Shown: piece after piece, positions 1 to 4,570 of the stretch
Position numbering within the stretch: the first letter of the stretch is position 1
Layout of the letters: every line of letters starts with the position of its first letter
Source of the DNA: Pseudomonas sp.
GTDB taxonomy: Bacteria > Pseudomonadota > Gammaproteobacteria > Pseudomonadales > Pseudomonadaceae
Assembly (NCBI GenBank): GCA_029239415.1
Contig: JAQZAY010000244.1
Coordinates: forward strand, 1-5,715
Direction of reading: 5' to 3'
Length of the DNA stretch: 5,715 nt
Translations under genes and position numbers: made by a program
The notes under the pieces: model-generated
Databases searched by the model: none
What the model was told of the DNA's origin: nothing
Seen by the model: only the letters and a program-made list of their open reading frames with translations

Positions 1-336
1 TGCTACACCCGCGGCTGGGTCCTGAACCCCGATGCCTGCGGTTTCCGCGCGGGCTTGCAACGGGCACTGAGCGAGCAAGGGTTGTCGCTGTCGATCAACC
101 TGGAAACCTTCGGTACCGAGCTGCAGCTGGGCCTGGTCGCCAATGACCAGGGCCTGGGCCTGGTGCCCGAGCCGCTGCTGCTGGCCAGCCCCCTGCGCGA
201 CCAGCTCGATGTGCTCAGCGTCAGCGACTTCAAGCCGCAAGTCGACCTCTGGCTGTTCCATCCGCGCTACCTGGGCAACCTGCAGGAGCCGGTGGAGCTG
301 TTTGGCAGCGTCACGGCCGGACGCCTCCAGCCTTAA
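1..336 (+). CDS. LysR-type transcriptional regulator, C-terminal part (5' end outside window)
   Basis: The frame is open from base 1 to a TAA at 334-336 and gives 111 residues with no start, so the gene begins upstream of the window. The fragment contains 'LNPDACGFRAGLQRAL' followed by 'ETFGTELQLGLVAN' and 'GLGLVPEPLL'. This is the typical second half of the effector-binding (periplasmic-binding-protein-like) domain of LysR regulators. The N-terminal helix-turn-helix is not in view, so the DNA target and effector cannot be inferred. It reads toward the acyl-CoA dehydrogenase remnant and the aldolase gene, not divergently from a target as many LysR genes do. It may control these genes or something to its left. 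The family call is from recognised sequence pattern; any sulfur-related role is inference from the neighbourhood. Confidence 0.85.
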   Translation, partial: CYTRGWVLNPDACGFRAGLQRALSEQGLSLSINLETFGTELQLGLVANDQGLGLVPEPLLLASPLRDQLDVLSVSDFKPQVDLWLFHPRYLGNLQEPVELFGSVTAGRLQP

Positions 337-366
337 AATGCACATATCGCATATTTATTATTAACC

Positions 367-401
367 TTGATTCCAATTACATATAATTAGCATAGAATCA
401 A
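367..401. promoter_or_regulatory. AT-rich promoter-like region with a TTGATTC/GAATCAA inverted repeat
   Basis: After the LysR stop the composition turns sharply AT-rich (about 337-410), unlike the GC-rich flanks. TTGATTC at 367-373 and GAATCAA at 395-401 form a perfect 7-bp inverted repeat around a 21-nt spacer. The spacer holds a perfect -10 hexamer TATAAT at 382-387 and a smaller dyad AATTA/TAATT (375-379 and 384-388). A good -35 at 17 bp from this -10 is not evident; TTGATT (367-372) with TAGAAT (393-398) has an overlong 20-bp spacer. This is probably the promoter and operator region for the genes to the right; which regulator binds is unknown. Confidence 0.45.
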
Positions 402-430
402 AAAGACTTTTACAGCCTTCATCCATAAGC

Positions 431-454
431 ATACGGTCTTACAACAGACCGTAT
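431..454. promoter_or_regulatory. Perfect 9-bp inverted repeat with 6-nt spacer (operator or 5'-UTR hairpin)
   Basis: ATACGGTCT (431-439) and AGACCGTAT (446-454) are exact reverse complements separated by TACAAC. The 24-bp dyad lies just upstream of the Shine-Dalgarno-like AGGGATGAG that serves the small ORF at 474. As DNA it would suit a dimeric repressor blocking transcription from the AT-rich region upstream. As RNA it is a 9-bp hairpin next to the ribosome binding site. The even symmetry does not fit the T-N11-A LysR core. No T-tract follows, so it is not a standard terminator. Confidence 0.5.
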
Positions 455-473
455 TCCAGGGATGAGTGCCCGC

Positions 474-584
474 ATGAGTCAGCCCCCTTCCGATAGCACT
501 CTGGCCCAGCCTACCCAGGTCCTGGCCGCCAACGCGCCGCGCTACGACCACAGCGGCGAGCTCCCCCTCACCCTGGCGCATTGA
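474..584 (+). pseudogene. N-terminal remnant of an acyl-CoA dehydrogenase-like (SfnB-type) gene
   Basis: A short frame opens with ATG at 474 (an in-frame ATG also at 462) and closes with TGA at 582-584. It encodes 36 residues (40 from 462). GGATGAG at 460-466 lies about 7 nt before the 474 start, which is why that start is preferred. The end of the peptide, 'NAPRYDHSGELPLTLAH', resembles the first helix of acyl-CoA dehydrogenase family proteins of the SfnB type, where a D-x-S-G-E-L/F-P segment leads into 'LHxxGLL'. Here the frame stops exactly where that continuation should begin, and I see no further dehydrogenase sequence in any frame before the aldolase gene. A deletion that joined this stub to the next gene is the simplest reading. 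Alternatives are an upstream ORF regulating the aldolase or a chance ORF. Confidence 0.45.
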
Positions 585-613
585 TTCCGACTTTCTACAC
601 ACCGGAGCCCCTG

Positions 614-1408
614 ATGAACGCCCTGACCTCCCTGCCTACCGCCCCCCTCAACGTCCGCCAGCGCGTCAGCCCAGAGGAGTGGGAGATTCGCGTCAAGCTT
701 GCCGCGGCCTACCGGCTGGCGGCGCTGTTTCGCTGGACCGACCATATCTACACGCACTTCTCGGCCCGCGTGCCCGGCCCGGACGAGCACTTCCTGATCA
801 ACCCGTTCGGCCTGCTGTTCGACGAGATCACCGCCTCCAACCTGGTCAAGGTCGATGTCGAGGGCGAGATCATCGACGACCCGCTGGGGCTGGGCATCAA
901 CCAGGCCGGCTATGTCATCCACAGCGCCATCCACCGCGCCCGCCACGATCTCAAGGCCGTGCTGCATACCCATACCCGCGACGGCACGGCGGTCTCGGCG
1001 CAGCGCGATGGCCTGCTGCCGATCTCCCAGCATGCCCTGGCCTACTACAGCCGCGTGGCCTACCACGCCTACGAAGGCGTTGCCCTGGACCTGGACGAGC
1101 AAGAGCGCCTGCTGGCCAACCTGGGCACCAGCAACATCCTCATCCTGCGCAACCATGGCCTGCTCACGGGGGGCATCAGTGTCGAGCATGCCTTTCGCGA
1201 ACTGCATGGGCTCGAGCGTGCCTGCAATATCCAGGTCGCGGCGCAGGCCGGTGGCAATGTCGAACTGTTGCATGCCTCGCCCCAGGCCATCGCCAAGGTG
1301 CACGAGCAGTCCAGGCGCTTTTCCGATGGGCTGGGCCAAGGCATCCAGCGCCACTGGGATGCCCTGATCCGCCAGCTGGACCGCGAAGGCCAGGACTACA
1401 AGGACTGA
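614..1408 (+). CDS. Class II aldolase/adducin family protein
   Basis: The 264-residue protein matches the usual length of the class II aldolase/adducin domain and appears complete. ATG 614 was chosen because GGAG at 604-607 sits 6 nt ahead; an upstream in-frame TTG at 581 overlaps the preceding stop and has no such signal. Residues about 21-220 make up the domain: 'YTHFSARV' (46-53), 'FLINPFG' (60-66), the zinc motif H118-T-H120 and the third ligand H181 in 'RNHG'. These histidines match His92, His94 and His155 of L-fuculose-1-phosphate aldolase. By eye, the catalytic Glu73 of that enzyme falls on G99, so a classical retro-aldol mechanism is doubtful; many adducin-like members share this trait. 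Likely a cytoplasmic Zn-dependent lyase, epimerase or decarboxylase on an unknown small molecule. It directly follows the dehydrogenase remnant and may share its promoter. Confidence 0.9.
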   Translation: MNALTSLPTAPLNVRQRVSPEEWEIRVKLAAAYRLAALFRWTDHIYTHFSARVPGPDEHFLINPFGLLFDEITASNLVKVDVEGEIIDDPLGLGINQAGYVIHSAIHRARHDLKAVLHTHTRDGTAVSAQRDGLLPISQHALAYYSRVAYHAYEGVALDLDEQERLLANLGTSNILILRNHGLLTGGISVEHAFRELHGLERACNIQVAAQAGGNVELLHASPQAIAKVHEQSRRFSDGLGQGIQRHWDALIRQLDREGQDYKD

Positions 1409-1566
1409 TCCCGCGCAAGCGCCCCGTATCGACAAGGACATGCCGTGGTGGTCCTACATGGGCTGGAGAATAGTCCTACAGCTTGCGGCGGACCGATCTG
1501 ACATTCTAGGGGTGGTAGGCCTAGGTAGAGGGAAATATCCTACGGCTTCTGTCTGCTCGCGTCTGA
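1409..1566. other. Intergenic stretch with repeated CCTAC/GGTAG motifs
   Basis: No coding frame here looks real. GTCCTACA occurs twice (1451-1458 and 1473-1480), TCCTAC recurs at 1538-1543, and GGTAG occurs at 1514-1518 and 1524-1528 flanking the palindrome TAGGCCTA (1516-1523). These lie upstream of the proposed promoter at 1567-1595, where activator sites would be expected. I found no convincing terminator for the aldolase gene; GCGC-AA-GCGC near 1412 has too small a loop. Confidence 0.35.
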
Positions 1567-1595
1567 TTGTCCTGGAAAGGTGCTCCCACTAGGCT
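1567..1595 (+). promoter_or_regulatory. Possible sigma-70 promoter for the structured leader
   Basis: TTGTCC (1567-1572) and TAGGCT (1590-1595) are separated by 17 bp. The -35 matches TTGACA at 4 of 6 positions. The -10 keeps the important first T, second A and last T of TATAAT. Transcription would begin near 1602, immediately before a dyad and the long RNA structure that starts at about 1622. The promoter is weak by consensus, so an activator or alternative sigma factor is possible. Confidence 0.35.
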
Positions 1596-1602
1596 TCGAA
1601 GG

Positions 1603-1787
1603 TCGCTGAATGTTCAGTGATCGGGTGTGGAAACCTGGGCATAGCGTGCATGTATGGACAGCTGCCTTTATGGCGGTTGTACGCGGGAGGCGTAATGGCC
1701 TGCCGGGAATCTGCACGCTCGCCCGGTTTTCCACCCCGCGTACAGCTGCCACCCTTTCGTGTGGAAACAGAGGGCGGCACCTCAGAC
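1603..1787 (+). ncRNA. Highly structured 5' leader, candidate cis-regulatory RNA
   Basis: Several helices fit together. P1 pairs 1627-1640 with 1721-1734 (13 of 14 positions, one G-U). P2 pairs 1643-1650 with 1712-1719 (8 perfect). P3 is ACAGCTGCC (1658-1666) with GGCGGTTGT (1672-1680) around a 5-nt loop. ACGCGGG (1681-1687) in the P2 loop pairs perfectly with CCCGCGT (1735-1741) outside P1, forming a pseudoknot. P5 pairs 1747-1757 with 1769-1779 (one mismatch, one G-U) just before the start codons. ACAGCTGCC recurs at 1742-1750, so 1672-1687 can alternatively pair with 1735-1750 over 16 bp, disrupting P3 and P5. This has the layout of a switchable leader for the small gene at 1801. From memory, similar leaders precede DUF3077/DUF6124 genes in Pseudomonas; this is unverified. 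A 64-codon frame from ATG 1610 crosses it, but the pairing explains the sequence better. Confidence 0.55.
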
Positions 1788-1800
1788 ATGAGCGTTGCCT

Positions 1801-2141
1801 ATGAAAAAGTCCGTTCCAGACCCTCCAATCGATCTGTCGCTCAAATTCCAGGTCCCACCGGGGACCACCTTGGCGGCTGCCATCATCAAAGCCAGGTGTG
1901 CATCCAGGACGTCCTCTTGAACGCCTGCCAGTATTTCCTGCTGTCCTACAATTCGGTTCAGAAAGCCTACTGGGAATGCCCCGAAGGGGAGCTCAAGCAT
2001 ACCCTGGCCAACAGCATGCAGAGCCTCGAGATTGCCTGGGGCCAGGTCGATGCGTTGGTGACGGCACTGAACAACGCACCACCCCCTGGCAGACCGGGAT
2101 TCAGGTTCTGCGGGCCTGTCGCGGCCGCAGAACCTGTCTGA
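1801..2141 (+). pseudogene. DUF3077-like small protein gene disrupted by a -1 frameshift
   Basis: From ATG 1801 the frame reads 'MKKSVPDPPIDLSLKFQVPP' then 'GTTLAAAIIKAR', the typical start of small Pseudomonas DUF3077/DUF6124-like proteins, but stops at TGA 1918-1920. In the frame one base back, the expected helical continuation appears: 'CIQDVLLNACQYFLLSYNS', then 'QKAYWECPEGELKHTLANSM' and 'QSLEIAWGQVDALVTALN', ending at TGA 2139-2141. Restoring one G in AGG (1894-1896) would give AGG-GTG-TGC and join the parts as 'KARVCIQDVLL', about 113 residues. The last 20 codons run into a strong hairpin. A frame opening at ATG 1788 stays open to 2141 and could be called intact, but its first 35 residues do not look like the family. 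Only weak Shine-Dalgarno complementarity (TGAG, 1789-1792) precedes ATG 1801. Function of the family is unknown. A sequencing error or programmed frameshift cannot be excluded. Confidence 0.55.
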
Positions 2142-2145
2142 ATCC
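2097..2145. repeat. Long imperfect hairpin between convergent genes (REP-like or bidirectional 3'-end structure)
   Basis: CAGGTTCTGCGG (2102-2113) and CCGCAGAACCTG (2125-2136) form a perfect 12-bp stem with an 11-nt GC-rich loop. The flanks GGATTCAG (2097-2104) and CTGAATCC (2138-2145) are also complementary, so the dyad extends further with a small bulge on the right arm. No T-tract follows on either strand, so it is not a textbook intrinsic terminator. Its place between two convergent units suits an mRNA 3'-end structure or a REP-type repeat. Confidence 0.55.
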
Positions 2146-2160
2146 ATTGCCTTGCCCTCT

Positions 2161-2196
2161 AAAACCACTGCCCTGCGATTGCGCCAGCGCAGCGGG
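2161..2196 (-). terminator. Weak terminator-like hairpin downstream of the monooxygenase operon
   Basis: On the minus strand, CTGCG (2192-2188) and CGCAG (2177-2173) pair around a 10-nt loop, with two more G-C pairs outside a one-base bulge. The stem is followed after five bases by a run of four T (2164-2161). The stem is short and the T-run brief, so this is a tentative end for the right-hand operon; the larger hairpin at 2097-2145 lies just beyond it. Confidence 0.3.
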
Positions 2197-2212
2197 CGGG
2201 TTGTGTTCCGAC

Positions 2213-3532
2213 TCAGGGCTCGATCCGCAGCCCCAGGCTTTCGCGCAGCGTTGTTCCTTCGTACTCGGTGCGATACACCCCGCGCTCCTGCAACAGCGGC
2301 ACCACCTCCTGGGTAAACCGGCGGAACTGCTCTGGATGCCCGATGTAGATGTTGAACCCGTCCAGCGCCCGTGCCTCGAACCATTCGGTCATCTTCGCCG
2401 CGACAGTCTCGGCCGACCCCGTAAACGCACCCGGTCGCAACTGCCGGCCGAACTCGACGGCCTGGCGCAGGGTAAAGCCCTTGTCCCGCGCCTGGTCGGC
2501 AATACGCTTGGCGTTGGTGAAGAAACTGCTGCGCGCCGCCTCCAGGCTCTCCTGCGGAAACGGTGCATCGAGATCGTACTGGCTGAAATCATGCCAGCCA
2601 AAGTTGCGGCCAAACTCCTTCAGGGCCAGCTCGAAGCTGTGATCGACCTGGTGATAATGCCGCTCGATCTCGCGCGCCTGTTCATCGCTGTCACCGACAT
2701 ATATCTCGGCACCCGGCAACACCAGCAACTGCTCGGGATCACGTCCAAGCCTGGCCGCCCGTTCCTTGATATCGCGATAGAACGCCTGTCCCTGCTCGAC
2801 GCTGGCCGCGTGGGTGAACACCACATCGGCCGTGGCCGCGCCCAGTCCACGCCCCTGCTCGGAGTCGCCCGCCTGGAAGATCACCGGCTGCCCCTGGGGC
2901 GAGCGCTGGATATTCAACGGCCCGACCACCGAGAAATGCTCGCCCTTGTGGTTCAGCGCATGCAGCTTGGCCGGATCGAGGAACTGCCCCGTGGCCCGGT
3001 CGCGGACGAAGGCGTCATGCTCGTACGAGTTCCAGAGTCCCTGGACCACCTGGACATGTTCCTGCGCGCGGCCGTAGCGGGTGTCGTAGTCGTAGTGCTC
3101 GTCGCGGCCATAGTTGCCCGCGGTGCCGGCATCTCCACTGGTCACCACGTTCCAGCCAGCGCGCCCTTTGCTGATCAGGTCCAGTGACGCCAGGCGGCGG
3201 GCCACGTTGTAGGGTTCGTTGTAGGAGGTGGTCAGGGTGCCGACCAGCCCCAGGTTGCGCGTGCTTACCGCCAGCGCCGAGAGCAAGGTCAGCGGTTCCA
3301 GGCGGTTGAGGTAGTGCGAGGGCGAACCTTGGGTGATGAACTGGCTGTCGACGATGAATATCAGGTCGAACAGCGCGGCCTCGGCCTGGCGGGCGATGTC
3401 GATGTACCAGTCGATATTGACGCTGGCATCTCTGGGCAGCTCGGGGTCGAGCCACAGGTTGTGCCGGCCCGGGCCGCCGCAGCCCATGGTCAGTGCGCCC
3501 AGCTTGATCTGTCGCTTGCTTGTCTGGCTCAT
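2213..3532 (-). CDS. NtaA/SnaA/DszA (DmoA)-family FMN-dependent monooxygenase
   Basis: The 439-residue protein is a luciferase-like TIM-barrel monooxygenase of the group containing nitrilotriacetate monooxygenase, DszA and dimethyl sulfide monooxygenase; 430-460 residues is usual. It uses FMNH2 from a separate reductase and O2. Supporting motifs are 'GGPGRHNLWLDP' (19-30), 'YNEPYNVARRLASLDLISKG' (104-123) followed by 'RAGWNVVTS', 'YDTRYGRAQEHVQVVQGLW' (149-167), 'FQAGDSEQGR' (from 219) and a C-terminal 'FTGSAETVAAKMTEWFEARA' segment. The start is ATG 3532: it overlaps the stop of the upstream gene as ATGA, implying translational coupling, and 'KRQIKLGALTMG' is a normal family N-terminus. The frame stays open to 3709, but that extension lies inside the upstream gene. 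Substrate is unknown; the operon points to an organosulfur compound. It is the last gene of the operon. Confidence 0.93.
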   Translation of the reverse strand: MSQTSKRQIKLGALTMGCGGPGRHNLWLDPELPRDASVNIDWYIDIARQAEAALFDLIFIVDSQFITQGSPSHYLNRLEPLTLLSALAVSTRNLGLVGTLTTSYNEPYNVARRLASLDLISKGRAGWNVVTSGDAGTAGNYGRDEHYDYDTRYGRAQEHVQVVQGLWNSYEHDAFVRDRATGQFLDPAKLHALNHKGEHFSVVGPLNIQRSPQGQPVIFQAGDSEQGRGLGAATADVVFTHAASVEQGQAFYRDIKERAARLGRDPEQLLVLPGAEIYVGDSDEQAREIERHYHQVDHSFELALKEFGRNFGWHDFSQYDLDAPFPQESLEAARSSFFTNAKRIADQARDKGFTLRQAVEFGRQLRPGAFTGSAETVAAKMTEWFEARALDGFNIYIGHPEQFRRFTQEVVPLLQERGVYRTEYEGTTLRESLGLRIEP

Positions 3533-4485
3533 GGCTTGGCCTGTGCGGTGGCGGGTTGCAGGGCGGCGCTGAACGAGGTGTCGAACAGGTTTGCGGCCGG
3601 GTAGGACTTGATCAGGCCGAGGCCGGCGAAGAAGTCGACGGTCTTCTGCGCCTCGCTGACCACCTTGGGATCGAGCGGGGCCACGTCGGTCCGGGCGCGA
3701 GCGAACCACACGCGGGCGATGTCGCGGTCGGCGCGGGTGCGCTTGGCCCAGGCGTCGGCGTAGGCCTCGGTGTGCGCAGGGTCGCTCAGGGTCCAGTCGC
3801 GGGCCCTTTTCAGCCGCTGCAGGAAGTCGTTGATCTGCGGGCGCTTGTCGTCCACCGCCCTGGTGCTTGCCACCACGAAGCTCTGGGCCGGGATCAGCCC
3901 CTCGGCCGTGGCCAGGACCCGTGCGCCCTGGCGTTCCTGCTGGGTGACGTAGGGCTCCCAGGTGGCGATGACGTCCACCGAGCCGCCGTCCAGGGCATGC
4001 GAGGCGTCCAGGGCACTGAGGTAGCGCAGCTCGAGGGCATCGCGCGGTACGCCGGCCTTGTCCAGCGCGCTGAACAGCAGCTGCTGGCTCCAGGAGCCTT
4101 TCCAGATGGCGGCACGCTTGCCGCGCAAGTCTTCCAGGCTGTCGATCGACGAGTCCTTGCGCGCCAGGATGGCTACCCCTCCCAGGTTCTGCCGGGTGAC
4201 GGCGATCACCTTGATCGGCGCGCCCAGGGCACCGAGGAACAGCGGCGGTGCATCGCCAAGCAGGCCCAGGTCGAGGCTGCCGACATTGAGCGCTTCAGCC
4301 ACGGGCGAGCCTGCGGTGAACTGTTTCCACTCGAGGGTATAAGGCAGGTCGTCGAGCACGCCGGCCGCTTCCATCACCGCGCGAGTGTTGAAGCTCTGGT
4401 CGCCGACCACCAGGGTCTGCGCCGCGGCGGCGAAGCTGATCGAGGCCGCCAGTACGCCGGCCGCCAGTTGTTTGATGTAGCGCAC
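3529..4485 (-). CDS. Periplasmic substrate-binding protein, SsuA/TauA (aliphatic sulfonate ABC transporter) type
   Basis: The 318-residue protein opens with a signal peptide: a positive start (MRYIK), a hydrophobic stretch at 7-18, and likely signal peptidase I cleavage after A22 (AAAA|QT). No lipobox cysteine is present, so it should be soluble in the periplasm. The type 2 binding-protein fold is shown by 'LNVGSLDLGLLGDAPPLFLG' (66-85), 'SLEDLRGKRAAIWKGS' (116-131) and 'GSVDVIATWEPYVTQQE' (from 168), as in sulfonate and taurine binding proteins. The start is GTG (4485-4483), supported by GGAGAA at 4496-4491 five bases upstream. Lying between two flavin monooxygenase genes, it probably captures the compound they cleave. 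No permease or ATPase gene is in the window, so it depends on partners beyond 5715 or elsewhere. The ligand is unknown. Confidence 0.9.
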   Translation of the reverse strand: MRYIKQLAAGVLAASISFAAAAQTLVVGDQSFNTRAVMEAAGVLDDLPYTLEWKQFTAGSPVAEALNVGSLDLGLLGDAPPLFLGALGAPIKVIAVTRQNLGGVAILARKDSSIDSLEDLRGKRAAIWKGSWSQQLLFSALDKAGVPRDALELRYLSALDASHALDGGSVDVIATWEPYVTQQERQGARVLATAEGLIPAQSFVVASTRAVDDKRPQINDFLQRLKRARDWTLSDPAHTEAYADAWAKRTRADRDIARVWFARARTDVAPLDPKVVSEAQKTVDFFAGLGLIKSYPAANLFDTSFSAALQPATAQAKP

Positions 4486-4570
4486 GCGAATTCTCCAGGT
4501 GTCATTCGGACACGTCAGGTTGGAGCCGATCCGCGCGTGCGGTCTCGTCAGTGAAGAAGGTTGGGATCTG

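Noticed and set aside
581..613. TTG start 11 codons upstream of the aldolase ATG
   Set aside because: It has no ribosome binding site at suitable distance, whereas GGAG at 604-607 is well placed for ATG 614.
542..1441. 299-codon open frame on the minus strand
   Set aside because: It lies antisense to the class II aldolase gene, which has clear family motifs. The minus-strand protein has no recognisable family pattern and is a by-product of high GC.
1610..1804. 64-codon frame that could be annotated as a hypothetical protein
   Set aside because: The stretch is explained by extensive base pairing. The predicted peptide has no domain-like pattern, and its start has no clear ribosome binding site.
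1782..2384. 200-codon open frame on the minus strand
   Set aside because: It is antisense to the small DUF3077-like gene and overlaps the end of the monooxygenase. It has no family signature.
1898..3187. 429-codon open frame on the plus strand
   Set aside because: It overlaps the frameshifted small gene in a third frame, then runs antisense through the NtaA/DszA-type monooxygenase. Its composition is that of a GC shadow.
3533..3709. N-terminal extension of the NtaA/DszA-type monooxygenase to an ATG at 3709
   Set aside because: The extra residues are arginine-rich and unlike the family, and they lie within the binding-protein coding sequence. The ATGA overlap at 3529-3532 marks the real start.
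3520..4554. 344-codon open frame on the plus strand
   Set aside because: It is antisense to the periplasmic binding-protein gene, whose signal peptide and motifs are convincing.
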